Assembly: GCF_900115555.1 (NCBI RefSeq)
Contig: NZ_FOWX01000020.1
Location: forward strand, 27,839-91,838
DNA length: 64,000 nucleotides
Source of the DNA: Pseudomonas borbori
Lineage (GTDB): Bacteria; Pseudomonadota; Gammaproteobacteria; Pseudomonadales; Pseudomonadaceae
Direction of reading: 5' to 3'
Shown: positions 7,410-16,432 of the stretch, in pieces
Layout: every line of letters starts with the position of its first letter
Numbering within the stretch: the stretch's first letter is position 1
Translations under genes and position numbers: made by a program
The notes under the pieces: generated by a model
Told to the model about the DNA's origin: nothing
The model's input: the letters and a program-made list of their open reading frames with translations, nothing else
Database searches by the model: none

Positions 7410-8219
7410 ATGACCAGCGCCCAGCTCGCCAAGCCGAGTCGCAAGCAACGAGTCCGTACCCTGTGGATTTCCGATGTCCACCTGGGCACCCGGGATTGCC
7501 AGGCCGAACACCTGGCGGCGTTTCTCAAGCGCTATCAAACCGAGCGGATTTACCTGGTGGGCGACATCATCGACGGTTGGCGGCTGCGCAGCGGCATCTA
7601 TTGGCCGCAGGCGCACAGCAACGTGATCCGCCGCCTGCTGACCATGAGCAAGCGCGGCACCGAGGTGATCTATGTCACCGGCAACCACGACGAGTTCCTG
7701 CGCCGCTATTCGTCGCTGATGCTGGGTAACATCCAGTTGCTCGACGAGGCCGAGCACGTCACCGCCGACGGCCGCCGGCTGCTGGTGATCCACGGCGACC
7801 AGTTCGACGTGATTACCCGTTACCACCGCTGGCTGGCCTTCCTCGGCGACTCGGCCTACGAGATCACCCTGACCCTCAACCGCTGGCTCAATCACTGGCG
7901 CAGCCGCTACGGCTACGGTTACTGGTCGCTGTCGGCCTACCTCAAGCACAAGGTCAAGGGCGCGGTGAACTTCATCAGCGACTTCGAGCAGGCGATCGTC
8001 CACGAATGCGCCAAGCGCGGCTTCAATGGCGTGGTCTGCGGGCATATCCATCACGCCGAGATCCGCCCGATGGGCGAGGTGGAATACATGAACTGCGGCG
8101 ACTGGGTCGAGTCCTGCAGCGCCTTGATCGAACACCTGGACGGGCGCATCGAGCTGTTTCGGCTGGCCGACGACCAGGCCCGGCAAACCCTGGCCTTGGC
8201 CGAGCAGTCGGCGGCATGA
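7410..8219 (+). CDS. UDP-2,3-diacylglucosamine diphosphatase-like metallophosphoesterase
   Basis: This is a 269-residue calcineurin-like phosphoesterase. Metal-binding motifs are in order: D22-x-H24 in S-D-V-H-L-G, G-D-I-I-D at 51-55, G-N-H-D-E at 91-95, and C-G-H-I-H-H-A near residue 202. The spacing and the W-P-Q-A-H-S-N insertion fit the LpxH-related group that hydrolyses UDP-diacylglucosamine or similar membrane-surface substrates, rather than a protein phosphatase. It may be a paralogue of the housekeeping LpxH. Its stop overlaps the start of a glycosyltransferase gene (ATGA), so the pair is co-translated and probably works on one envelope lipid or glycolipid. Confidence 0.85.
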   Translation: MTSAQLAKPSRKQRVRTLWISDVHLGTRDCQAEHLAAFLKRYQTERIYLVGDIIDGWRLRSGIYWPQAHSNVIRRLLTMSKRGTEVIYVTGNHDEFLRRYSSLMLGNIQLLDEAEHVTADGRRLLVIHGDQFDVITRYHRWLAFLGDSAYEITLTLNRWLNHWRSRYGYGYWSLSAYLKHKVKGAVNFISDFEQAIVHECAKRGFNGVVCGHIHHAEIRPMGEVEYMNCGDWVESCSALIEHLDGRIELFRLADDQARQTLALAEQSAA

Positions 8220-9253
8220 GGATACTGATCGTCTCGGACGCCTGGCTGCCGCAGGTCAACGGCGTGGTCACCAGCTTGCAGGCCCTGGTCGGCGAACTGG
8301 GCGAGCTGGGCCATCAGGTCAAACTGCTGTCGCCACAGGATTTTCACAGCTGGCCGTGCCCGACCTACCCGGAGATTCCGCTGGCGTGGAACCTCTGGCG
8401 GGTCGGCCCGGCGGTCCGCGAGTTCCAGCCCGACTGCGTCCATCTGGCCACCGAAGGGCCGCTCGGTTGGGCCGCCAGACGCTGGCTGAGCAAGCGCGGC
8501 CTGGCGTTTTCCAGCGCCATCCATACACGCTTTCCCGAATACATCCATGGCCGCTGGCCGTGGTTGCCGCTGCGCTGGGGCTATGCCTACCTGCGCGTCT
8601 TCCATCGCCCGAGCCAGGCGGTGCTGGTGACCACCGAACGTCTGCGTGCAGAGTTCGCCGGCTGGGGCCTGCAGCGTCTGCTGCTGTGGCGCAAGGGCGT
8701 CGATACGCGCTTGTTTCAGCCGCAGGTGCCGCTGCTCGGGGCGTTCAAGCCGGTGTTCCTCTGTGTCGGGCGGATCGCCGCGGAAAAGAACCTGGAGGCC
8801 TTTCTCGACCTCGACCTGCCCGGCGAGAAGCGGCTGATCGGCGATGGTCCGCTGCGTGAGGCCTTGCAGGCGCGTTATCCCCAGGTGAAATTTCTCGGTT
8901 ATCGGCATGGCGCAGAGCTGGCCGAGGCCTATCGTCAGGCCAGCGTGCTGGTGTTTCCCTCGCGCACCGATACCTATGGCCTGGTGATGCTCGAGGCGCT
9001 GGCCTGCGGCACGCCGGTGGCGGCCTTTCCCGTGCCCGGCCCGCTGGATGTGCTGGAGGCGGGCGTCACCGGGGTGATGAACGAGGACTTGCGCGCGGCC
9101 TGTCTGGCAGCGCTGGAACTGGATCGGACGCGCTGCGCCGAGTTGGCGGCAGGGCAGTCCTGGCGGGTCTCGGCGCTGGAATTCCTGGCCCGTCAGCCCT
9201 TGCTCGACGGCGAGCCGTGCCTGGGTCTGGAGCCGGTCGTGGAGAGGTTGTAG
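8216..9253 (+). CDS. Glycosyltransferase family 1/4 protein
   Basis: This is a 345-residue GT-B fold glycosyltransferase. The N-terminus (M-R-I-L-I-V-S-D-A-W-L-P-Q-V-N-G-V-V) is the typical glycine-rich start of GT4 enzymes that build mannosyl- or glucosyl-lipids. The C-terminal domain shows F-L-C-V-G-R-I-A-A-E-K-N and the donor-binding F-P-S-R-T-D-T-Y-G-L-V-M-L-E-A-L-A-C-G-T-P-V, in which the first acidic residue of the usual E-x7-E motif is Asp. It probably transfers a sugar from a nucleotide donor to a lipid at the inner membrane. The start codon overlaps the stop of the phosphoesterase gene. Confidence 0.87.
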   Translation: MRILIVSDAWLPQVNGVVTSLQALVGELGELGHQVKLLSPQDFHSWPCPTYPEIPLAWNLWRVGPAVREFQPDCVHLATEGPLGWAARRWLSKRGLAFSSAIHTRFPEYIHGRWPWLPLRWGYAYLRVFHRPSQAVLVTTERLRAEFAGWGLQRLLLWRKGVDTRLFQPQVPLLGAFKPVFLCVGRIAAEKNLEAFLDLDLPGEKRLIGDGPLREALQARYPQVKFLGYRHGAELAEAYRQASVLVFPSRTDTYGLVMLEALACGTPVAAFPVPGPLDVLEAGVTGVMNEDLRAACLAALELDRTRCAELAAGQSWRVSALEFLARQPLLDGEPCLGLEPVVERL

Positions 9254-9475
9254 GGGGGGGCGGGGGCAAAGTCCTTCGCGGCTAAAGCGGAGTGCCGCCC
9301 GGACCGCCCTGGATTCTGCTCTGCCCTGATCTGCCGGCCTCTGTGATGGGTATCGCTGCGCTCAACGCCATCCTACAAAAGCGCTGATCGCGCTGCGCCG
9401 ACCCATTACCTCGAGTGTATCGAGGTCAATGGTGCGCGCGGCGCCCCCTATCCTGGCGAACGCAAACCCGGCGGG

Positions 9476-10864
9476 TTACATGATCACCTTGTCGCGCAAT
9501 TTCTCGGCGGCCTGTTGCAGCGCCTGGATCACCCGTTGCTTGTCGAAATTCTGGATGCCGTTGGTGTCCAGGTACATGGAGAAGCCAGGCAGTTCATGCT
9601 CGACATAGCTGGAGGTGGCGCCGAGATCACGGCGGAAATCCACCACCTGATAGATCTGCACCGGCCGGGTGAAGCCCTTGACGCTGATCTGGCCCTTGTC
9701 GCGGCACATGATCAGGTCCTTGACCAGCGAGTAGGTCTCGTGGGAAATCAGGATGTCGCCGGCTTCGGCGGCGCTTTCCAGGCGGCTGGCGAGGTTCACG
9801 TCGCGGCCGATGATGGTGTAGTCCATGCGCGTGTCGGCGCCGAAGTTGCCCACCGTACAGTAGCCGGTGTTCAGGCCCATGCGGATTTCCAGCGGCTTGG
9901 TGATGCCCTGGGCGCGCCACTGCTGGCGCAGCACCTTCATGTGTTTGCGCATGGCCACGGCCATCGATACCGCGGCCACGGCATCCTGCTTGGCGCCTTT
10001 GCTGGCCGGGTCGCCGAAGAACACCATGACGCTGTCGCCGATGAACTTGTCGATGGTGCCGCCGTATTTCAGGCAGATTTTCGACATCTCGTTGAGGTAG
10101 CTGTTGAGCAGATCGGTCAGGGCCTCGGCTTCCAGTTCCTCGGACAGCTCGGTGAAGCCCTTGATGTCGGAGAAGAACACCGTGAGCTTCTTGCGCTGGG
10201 TCTCCAGGCGCACGCTCTTCTTGCCGGTGAAGATCGACTCCCACACCTGCGGTGACAGGTACTTGGCCAGATTGCGTGCCAGACGGGCGGCTTTTTCCTG
10301 TTCGCGCTTGATCTCGCAGCGTACCTGGGCCAGGCGCAAGCCTTGCTGGTGGACGAAATAGGCGGTGGTGCAGATATACAGGGTGCTGAAGGCGATGCTC
10401 GCCAGGGCGACCAGGGCCGGGGTGTCGAGGTTGAGTTTCAGCTCGATCAGCGCCGCGTTGAGCAGGGTGCTGCTGGCCGCGATCAGCAGGCCCAGGCCCA
10501 GGTAGCGCAGCCCCCCCGCCACCATCGAGCTGAAAGCCAGGATCAGCAGGCACATCAGGCTGGGCACGACCGAGAAACCGAACAGGACCAGCGCCGCGCC
10601 ACAGTGCAGGGCGTCGATGAACAGCAGGATCAGGGTGGTGGTGTGCGCATGATCACGCTTGAAGCGTTGGCCCAGGTGGTAGGCCAGATGCGGGTAGAGC
10701 AGGGCATAGGGCACCATCCACAGAATGTCGTAGCCGAAATGCCGGGTGTAGGTGCCGGCAGCGATGCTCGCGGCCACGGCGATATAGGCCAGTGTGCGCG
10801 AGTAGTATTCGCGCAGAGGTGGCGCCGGCAAGGAGTGGAGCCGGTTCTGGGTGATGGTGTTCAT
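9476..10864 (-). CDS. cyaB: Class III adenylate cyclase CyaB
   Basis: This is a 462-residue protein, the length of P. aeruginosa CyaB. Residues ~20-175 are a six-helix MASE2 membrane sensor domain and residues ~222-400 a class III cyclase catalytic domain. The metal aspartates are visible as F-S-D233-I-K-G-F and F-I-G-D277-S-V-M, the substrate-specifying Lys273 lies in I-D-K-F, and the transition-state Asn357/Arg361 pair lies in G-R-D-V-N-L-A-S-R. All key residues are present, so it should make cAMP from ATP at the inner membrane. CyaB is the main source of cAMP for Vfr-dependent virulence control in P. aeruginosa. It appears to be transcribed alone. Confidence 0.94.
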   Translation of the reverse strand: MNTITQNRLHSLPAPPLREYYSRTLAYIAVAASIAAGTYTRHFGYDILWMVPYALLYPHLAYHLGQRFKRDHAHTTTLILLFIDALHCGAALVLFGFSVVPSLMCLLILAFSSMVAGGLRYLGLGLLIAASSTLLNAALIELKLNLDTPALVALASIAFSTLYICTTAYFVHQQGLRLAQVRCEIKREQEKAARLARNLAKYLSPQVWESIFTGKKSVRLETQRKKLTVFFSDIKGFTELSEELEAEALTDLLNSYLNEMSKICLKYGGTIDKFIGDSVMVFFGDPASKGAKQDAVAAVSMAVAMRKHMKVLRQQWRAQGITKPLEIRMGLNTGYCTVGNFGADTRMDYTIIGRDVNLASRLESAAEAGDILISHETYSLVKDLIMCRDKGQISVKGFTRPVQIYQVVDFRRDLGATSSYVEHELPGFSMYLDTNGIQNFDKQRVIQALQQAAEKLRDKVIM

Positions 10865-11056
10865 GCGGTGGAAACGATCCCTGCTGATTATCCGACGTCT
10901 CTGCTGGACGTCTAATTAGCGCGGCAAGCGCTGGACCAGGATTGCGACAGAGCAGGGATCATAACCAAGCGCGGTGACACGAGCCAAGCTCCGCAGCCGA
11001 ACGGCGTGAAGATGCCGGCCAGTGGGCGGCTGCGACGCAAGCTGGACGCTGGCGGA

Positions 11057-11374
11057 TCAGAATCTGATGCGTCCGCTAAAGGCATCCTTGAGCATTACCC
11101 AGTCGCCCATGAAGCTGTACAGCGGGTATTGAAAGGTGGCCGGCCGGTTCTTCTCGAAGACGAAGTGACCGATCCAGGCAAAGCCGTACCCGGCGACCGG
11201 CATGGCCAGTAGCCATAGCCACTGTTGGGTGGCCAGGGCATAGGCGAGGAGGCCCAGTACCAGCAGGCTGCCGACATAGTGCAGGCGGCGGCAGATCGGG
11301 TTGCTGTGCTCTTGCAGGTAGTAGGGATAGAACTCGGCGAAGCTGCTGTAGCGAGCGCTGGTGTGGGTAGCCAT
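11057..11374 (-). CDS. DUF962 / Mpo1-like membrane protein
   Basis: The protein is 104 residues from the ATG at 11374, which has AGGAGG seven bases upstream; longer versions of the frame lack such a site. The sequence F-Y-P-Y-Y-L-Q-E-H-S-N-P-I-C-R-R-L-H-Y-V-G followed by two hydrophobic helices and G-F-A-W-I-G-H-F-V-F-E-K-N-R-P-A-T-F is the full DUF962 signature, with the conserved H-x3-R-x2-H and H-x3-E-x-N-x-P residues. Yeast Mpo1 of this family is an iron-dependent dioxygenase acting on 2-hydroxy fatty acids. The bacterial role is unproven but likely concerns membrane lipid turnover. Confidence 0.87.
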   Translation of the reverse strand: MATHTSARYSSFAEFYPYYLQEHSNPICRRLHYVGSLLVLGLLAYALATQQWLWLLAMPVAGYGFAWIGHFVFEKNRPATFQYPLYSFMGDWVMLKDAFSGRIRF

Positions 11375-11539
11375 GGCGTGCCTCCTGGTAGTGTTCTGGC
11401 CGCACCGATGCTTTGGGTCGGCTGCAGGGTTTTGCAGTCTAGGTCGCGTGTCCTGTTGGGCCAGTGACATTAGGTGCCAGTTTAGTATCCTTGCGCGCGG
11501 CCAGAAGCGACTTCCAGTTGACTCGAACAAGAATAACGC

Positions 11540-11765
11540 CATGAGCGAACGCACCCGGTCGCACGCTGAAGGATGGCTTTGTCCGGTTGGTGCGCTATCA
11601 GCGGATCATTGCCGAGGGCGCCGACCTCCGCTTCCGTCCCAGGGCCAAGGGCTACGAGTTGACATTGGCGATTCACGGCGACCGCCGGCCCGGCCCGGCA
11701 AGTGCTGTGCCGCCTGTTGCCCCAGGGCGAACCCAGGCGCGAGGCGGTGGCGCAGGCGCTGCCTG
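11540..11765 (+). pseudogene. Remnant of an AraC-family regulator gene
   Basis: Two adjacent stretches in different frames read like consecutive parts of one AraC-type sensing domain: R-Y-Q-R-I-I-A-E-G-A-D-L-R-F-R-P-R-A-K-G-Y-E-L (from 11590) and R-Q-V-L-C-R-L-L-P-Q-G-E-P-R-R-E-A-V-A-Q (from ~11697). The 'R-F-R-P-R..Y-E-L' and 'G-E-P-R-R-E-A-V-A-Q-A-L' phrases are familiar from arabinose_bd-type AraC regulators, the second lying just before the HTH. The rest of the gene, including the HTH, is gone and a frameshift joins the pieces. It is cut off against the trkH gene on the other strand. Confidence 0.45.
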
Positions 11766-11787
11766 GAGTCATTAGCCGGTGGTCGCC

Positions 11788-13242
11788 TCAGTGCCTCCAG
11801 AACGCCGGCATCAACAGTACCAGCACGGTAAGGATTTCCAGGCGCCCGAGCAGCATGCCGGCGGTCAACAGCCATTTGGCCGTGTCCGGTAGGCTCGAGA
11901 AGTTACCAGCTGGCCCAATGATCGGGCCCATCCCCGGGCCGACGCCGGACACGGTACTGGCGGCACCGCTGAGCGCGGTGATCCAGTCCAGGCCGCAGAG
12001 CGTCAGGGCCAGCGCCAGCGCGGCGATGGTGATGGTGAAGAAAAACGAAAAAGTCAGGATCGAACGAACGATGTCCTCGTCGAGGCGGTGCTGGTTGTAT
12101 TGCTGCTTGATCACCGCGCGCGGATGCACCAGTTGCAGCAGGTTGGCCTTGAGCAGGGTATAGGCGACCTGGAAGCGAAAGATCTTCAGGCCGCCGGCGG
12201 TCGAGCCGGAGCAGCCGCCGATAAAGCCCAGGTAGAAGAACAGCATGCCGGCGAAGCCCCCCCACAGGGTATAGTCGCCCAGGGCAAAGCCGGTGGTGGT
12301 CATGACCGAGGTGGTGTTCACCGCCACGTGCCGCACCGCCTCCAGCCAGTGCAGTTCGGTGGACAGGCTGTACCAGGTGCCGAGCGCCAGCCAGGTACTC
12401 ACTAATATGGCGAGGAAGCCGCGCACCTGCTGATCCCTGAACAGCGCCAGGAAGTTGCCCCGCAGGGTCGACACATAGAGCACGAACGGCAGGCTGCCGA
12501 GAATCATCACCACCACGGTCACCCAGTGCACGGCCGGTTGCGGCCAGTTGCCGATGGAGCTGTCAGAGGTGGAGAACCCGCCGGTGGCGATCGCCGACAT
12601 GGTGTGGTTGATGGCGTCGAACAGGCCCATGCCCGCGAGCCAGAGCGCCAGGCAACTGAGCAGGCTGATACCGACGTAGGCCGCGACCATGTACTTGGCC
12701 ACCATGTGCGAGCGCGGCATGACCTTGTCCGAGCGATCCGAGGATTCGGTCTGGAACAGGCGCATGCCACCGATGCGCAGCATCGGCAAGATCGCCACGG
12801 CCATGGCGATGAAGCCGATACCGCCGAGCCAGTGCAGCAACGAGCGCCAGATCAGGATGCCCGGCGACATGCTGTCCAGGCCGCTGAGCACAGTGGCGCC
12901 GGTGGCGGTGATGCCGGACATGCTCTCGAAAATGGCGTCGGCGAGGCTCATGCGCTGGGCCAGCATGAACGGTAGCGAGGCGAAGATGCACACCAGCAGC
13001 CAGCTCGATACCGTGAGCATGTACATGTCGCGTGGTCGCAGTTCGACCCCTTTCGGGTGGCCTTGGGCGACCATGGCCAGCCCGACGACGAAGGTGATCA
13101 GGCTCGACCAGAGAAAGGCATTGAGCTCATGGGCACGCTCAAACATCACCAGGGTAAGCATCGGCACCACCAAGCTCACCGCCAGGGTGATCAGGAAAAT
13201 GCCATTGATGAAGGCGATGATGCGTAGGGTCGGCACGGCCAT
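11788..13242 (-). CDS. trkH: TrkH family potassium uptake protein (copy 1)
   Basis: This is a 484-residue polytopic membrane protein with the four repeated P-loops of TrkH channels. The selectivity-filter glycines are seen in S-G-I-T-A-T-G-A-T-V, S-A-I-A-T-G-G-F-S-T, V-M-T-T-T-G-F-A-L-G-D and S-G-V-G-P-G-M-G. TrkH forms the K+-translocating subunit at the inner membrane and needs the cytoplasmic NAD-binding TrkA ring, which is not in this window. It lies 84 bp downstream of a second, very similar trkH on the same strand. Both start with M-A-x-P-T-L-R-I-I. Size is normal for the family. Confidence 0.93.
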   Translation of the reverse strand: MAVPTLRIIAFINGIFLITLAVSLVVPMLTLVMFERAHELNAFLWSSLITFVVGLAMVAQGHPKGVELRPRDMYMLTVSSWLLVCIFASLPFMLAQRMSLADAIFESMSGITATGATVLSGLDSMSPGILIWRSLLHWLGGIGFIAMAVAILPMLRIGGMRLFQTESSDRSDKVMPRSHMVAKYMVAAYVGISLLSCLALWLAGMGLFDAINHTMSAIATGGFSTSDSSIGNWPQPAVHWVTVVVMILGSLPFVLYVSTLRGNFLALFRDQQVRGFLAILVSTWLALGTWYSLSTELHWLEAVRHVAVNTTSVMTTTGFALGDYTLWGGFAGMLFFYLGFIGGCSGSTAGGLKIFRFQVAYTLLKANLLQLVHPRAVIKQQYNQHRLDEDIVRSILTFSFFFTITIAALALALTLCGLDWITALSGAASTVSGVGPGMGPIIGPAGNFSSLPDTAKWLLTAGMLLGRLEILTVLVLLMPAFWRH

Positions 13243-13326
13243 CTAGTGGGTTTCCAGGCGAATAGTGACGTGATTCTAGGTGGAACTGCCGGCAATGCGC
13301 CGAGTCATCGGCAGCCTTACCGGTAT

Positions 13327-14778
13327 TTAATGTCTCCAGAACGCTCGGGTGACCAAAACCAGTACGGTGAGAATCTCCAGGCGACCGAGCAGCATGCCGA
13401 GGGTCAGCAGCCATTTGGCCGCATCCGGCAGGCTGGAAAAATTGCCCGCCGGACCGATGATCGGACCCAGGCCCGGACCGACATTGCAGACGGCGGTGGC
13501 TGCTGCCGTCAGCGCGGTGGTCCAGTCCAGCCCGATCAATGCCAGCCCCAGGGCGATCAGGCCGATGGTGATGGTGAAGAAGAAAGAGAAAGTGAGAATC
13601 GAACGGACGATCTCCTCATCGAGGTTGTGCCCGTTGTAGCGCTGCTTGATCACCGCGCGCGGATGGACCAGCTGGTTGAGGCCGCTACGCAGCAGGGTAT
13701 AGGCCACCTGAAAGCGGAAGATCTTCAGGCCGCCTGAGGTCGAGCCGGAGCAACCGCCGACGAAGGTCAGGTAGAAGAACACCATGACTGCAAAATCGCC
13801 CCAGAGACTGTAGTCGCCAAGGGCATAACCGGTGGTGCTAACCACCGAAACCACGTTGAGGGTGACGATGCGCAAGGCATCGAGGTAGGCGTACTCGGAG
13901 TGCATCCACAGCCACAGGCTGAACAGCAGGCAGGTGAAGACCAGCATCGAGACCAGGCCGCGTACTTGCTGGTCCTTGATCAAGGCCCGGCGATTGCCGC
14001 GGATGGTGGCGACGAAAAGGGTGAAGGGCAGGCTGCCCAACAGCATCAAGACGATGGCTACCCAGTGCGAGGCCGGGCCGAAGTTGGCCATGGAGTTGTC
14101 GGAGGTGGAATAGCCGCCGGTGGCGATAGAGGTCATTGCATGGTTGACGGCTTCGAACCAGCTCATGCCCGCCAGCCAGTAAGCCAGGGTGCCGACCAGG
14201 GTCATGCCGACGAAGATCGCGATGATGTACTTGGCCGCCATATGCGAGCGCGGCATGACCTTCTCGCCCCAGTCCGATGATTCGCTCTGGAACAGGCGCA
14301 TGCCGCCGACGCGCAGCAGTGGCAGAATCGCCACCGCCATGCCGATGAAGCCGATACCGCCCAGCCACTGCAACAGCGAACGCCAGATCAACAGCCCCGG
14401 TGAGGCGTTATCGAGGCCGGTCAGTATGGTGGAGCCGGTGGTGGTGATGCCCGACATGGTTTCGAAGAAGGCATCGGTATAGCTGATGTGCTGAATCAGC
14501 ATCATCGGCAGGGCGGCGTAGATGCACACCACCAGCCAGCTTGTGGTGGTCAGCATGTACATGTCGCGCGGGCGCAGTTGAGCGTCGCTCGGGCGTCCGC
14601 TAAGCACCAGGGCGAGGCCGCTGGCAAGGGTGATCAGGCTCGACCAGAGAAAGGCATCGAGATCATCGGTGCGCTCGAACACCAGCAGCGTCAGCATGGG
14701 GATGGTCATGCTGACGGCCAGGGTGATCAGAAAAATGCCGAGGATGAAACCGATGATGCGCAGCGTCGGCAAGGCCAT
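13327..14778 (-). CDS. trkH: TrkH family potassium uptake protein (copy 2)
   Basis: The protein is 483 residues from the ATG at 14778, which aligns with the start of the neighbouring copy; the frame stays open to 14859. It has the same four-pore-loop architecture, with filter segments S-G-I-T-T-T-G-S-T-I, T-S-I-A-T-G-G-Y-S-T, V-V-S-T-T-G-Y-A-L-G-D and C-N-V-G-P-G-L-G. Long identical stretches with the downstream copy show a tandem duplication that has since diverged. The differing filter neighbours and outer loops suggest the two could differ in Na+/K+ selectivity or affinity. It is divergent from the YkgJ-like gene at 14934. Confidence 0.92.
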   Translation of the reverse strand: MALPTLRIIGFILGIFLITLAVSMTIPMLTLLVFERTDDLDAFLWSSLITLASGLALVLSGRPSDAQLRPRDMYMLTTTSWLVVCIYAALPMMLIQHISYTDAFFETMSGITTTGSTILTGLDNASPGLLIWRSLLQWLGGIGFIGMAVAILPLLRVGGMRLFQSESSDWGEKVMPRSHMAAKYIIAIFVGMTLVGTLAYWLAGMSWFEAVNHAMTSIATGGYSTSDNSMANFGPASHWVAIVLMLLGSLPFTLFVATIRGNRRALIKDQQVRGLVSMLVFTCLLFSLWLWMHSEYAYLDALRIVTLNVVSVVSTTGYALGDYSLWGDFAVMVFFYLTFVGGCSGSTSGGLKIFRFQVAYTLLRSGLNQLVHPRAVIKQRYNGHNLDEEIVRSILTFSFFFTITIGLIALGLALIGLDWTTALTAAATAVCNVGPGLGPIIGPAGNFSSLPDAAKWLLTLGMLLGRLEILTVLVLVTRAFWRH

Positions 14779-14933
14779 GCAGAGAGCTCGGGTTGAGGGC
14801 GGCAAAGGGCGCCATTGTACTCGCGCGACCGGGCCTGTAAAACAGCCATCATTCGGCACTTTACAAGCGCATGGCTCGGCCTAGAATAGCCGCCAGGTGC
14901 CGGCCCTTGCCGGTTTCTGAGCCCTCTTGAATC

Positions 14934-15305
14934 ATGTCGAACGTTAATCCTTGTCTTACGTGTGGCGCCTGCTGCGCGCATTTTCGTGTGTCTTTCTTCT
15001 GGGGTGAGTGCCAATCGGCTGGCGGCACGGTGCCGGATGATCAGGTGGTGCTGATCTCTGCGCATCGGGTTGCCATGCGCGGCACCGAGAGCAAACCAAC
15101 CCGCTGTGTCGCCCTGCTCGGTGAAGTGGGCCAGGGCGTGCGCTGCACGCTCTATGATCAACGCGCCAGCCCATGCCGCGATTTCGAGGCGTCCTGGGCC
15201 AATGGCGAGCCTGAGCCGCGCTGTGACGATGCCCGGCGCGCCCACGGCCTGCCGCCGTTGACGCCACCGGTACGGCCGAGTGTGGCGCCGGAGCGGGTTG
15301 CGTAG
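14934..15305 (+). CDS. YkgJ family cysteine cluster protein
   Basis: This is a 123-residue soluble protein opening with C-L-T-C-G-A-C-C at residues 7-14, the C-x2-C-x2-C-C motif of the YkgJ/CxxCxxCC family. Further cysteines (C-T-L-Y and S-P-C-R-D-F) complete the metal-binding set and probably hold Zn or an Fe-S centre. The C-terminal tail is Pro-rich. The cellular role of these proteins is unknown. Its ATG lies 155 bp from the divergent trkH copy 2. Downstream is a MITE-like repeat rather than another gene, so it is probably monocistronic. Confidence 0.86.
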   Translation: MSNVNPCLTCGACCAHFRVSFFWGECQSAGGTVPDDQVVLISAHRVAMRGTESKPTRCVALLGEVGQGVRCTLYDQRASPCRDFEASWANGEPEPRCDDARRAHGLPPLTPPVRPSVAPERVA

Positions 15306-15361
15306 GAGGCTTGACGCAGTCATGCGCCGGGCTTTGCACGCGGATGCTGGCAAAGACGGAT

Positions 15362-15595
15362 TAGCAGGCTGTTGAAAAACTACCTGCGTTGCCATCGCCG
15401 CGTTAAAAACAGGCTCGTGTGCGAGCCCAGGCTAGGCGCCCCCGTCAAAATGCTCATTTACAACACGTAAACGCCGCTTTTGACTCGCTTCGCTCGCCCT
15501 GCGGGCCAGCCTACGGCTGTTACTCCGCTGCGCTGCGTTGCGCCTGTTTTTGCCTTGCGCTGGCTGCCTCGCCTACGTTTTTCAACGGCCTGTTA
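15362..15595. mobile_element. MITE-like repeat, copy A
   Basis: This non-coding element of about 230 bp starts AGCAGGCTGTTGAAAAAC and ends GTTTTTCAACGGCCTGTTA, so its ends are near-perfect inverted repeats. Its interior has further GCG/CGC-rich pieces and CGTTAAAAACAGGCTCG. It shares the ends and parts of the interior (TTTTGACTCGCTTCGC) with the copy at 19568-19742. It carries no gene, as expected for an element moved by a transposase supplied in trans. Confidence 0.7.
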
Positions 15596-15770
15596 GCTGC
15601 AGGTTAGTGCCGCCGCCAGCAACGCTGGCGGCGGCAAGTCTGCGCGTTTGTTTGCGCTGATCCGTGCCGTTTATTTTCCGCTGGCGGTTTGCTCGCCGAG
15701 CCACAGTTTTTTCCCGCCATCCTGCGTCACGCTCTAGAATTCCCACTCAATTTTGTTCAAGAGGTAGCCG

Positions 15771-16334
15771 ATGGATGCTCTCGATGCTCTGCTCAATCGT
15801 GTTTCAGTGCCGCGCTTGTGCGAGCCTGCACCGGACCAGGTTCAGCGCGAACTGCTGTTTCGCGCCGCCCTGCGTGCCCCCGATCATGGCCAGTTGAGGC
15901 CGTGGCGTTTTCTTACGATCGAGGGGGCTGCGCGTGAGCACCTGGGTGAGTTGTTTGCCCAGGTTCTGGCGGCCGGCGCAGGTGACGTCAGCGAGGAGGC
16001 CCTGGCCAAGGCGCGGGCCATGCCGTTGCGGGCGCCTTTGCTGGTAGTGGTAGTCGCACACGTGCAGGCGCATGCCAAGGTGCCGCCGCAGGAGCAGGTG
16101 ATCGCCGCCGGTTGCGCCGCCCATGCCATCCTGCTCGCCGCCCATGCCCAGGGCATAGGTGCGGTCTGGCGCACCGGCGACCTGGCCTATAACGCTCAGG
16201 TGGCGAAGGGACTTGGCTTGGCCAGTGACGAACAAATCGTCGCCTTCCTCTACCTGGGAACTGCCGAACGCGAATTGCGCAAACCCGCGCCTTTGGCTGT
16301 CGCCGATTTCGTCAGCGCCTGGACGGGCGCGTAA
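15771..16334 (+). CDS. Nitroreductase family protein (YdjA-like)
   Basis: This is a 187-residue flavoprotein of the small nitroreductase group. R-A-A-L-R-A-P-D-H-G-Q-L-R-P-W-R-F near residue 31-47 is the FMN-binding start of the YdjA branch, and A-A-H-A-I-L-L-A-A-H-A-Q-G-I-G-A-V-W-R-T-G is the second cofactor and dimer segment. It should be a homodimeric FMN-dependent NAD(P)H oxidoreductase in the cytoplasm. The physiological acceptor is unknown. The ATG at 15771 has GAGGTAG upstream. It stands alone between a repeat element and the convergent cpxS. Confidence 0.88.
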   Translation: MDALDALLNRVSVPRLCEPAPDQVQRELLFRAALRAPDHGQLRPWRFLTIEGAAREHLGELFAQVLAAGAGDVSEEALAKARAMPLRAPLLVVVVAHVQAHAKVPPQEQVIAAGCAAHAILLAAHAQGIGAVWRTGDLAYNAQVAKGLGLASDEQIVAFLYLGTAERELRKPAPLAVADFVSAWTGA

Positions 16335-16432
16335 CGGGCGATTCGCAGGGGGGAGGGCGCAGGCTCATCGGCGCTACACAAAAGCTGGCGGGCTGTCGCT
16401 GCGCTCCGAATGGATCGCCGCCCGAGCCGCCC

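Noticed and set aside
11587..11775. A small intact gene at this place
   Set aside because: The two familiar stretches lie in different frames and lack the rest of an AraC regulator, so a remnant is a better reading.
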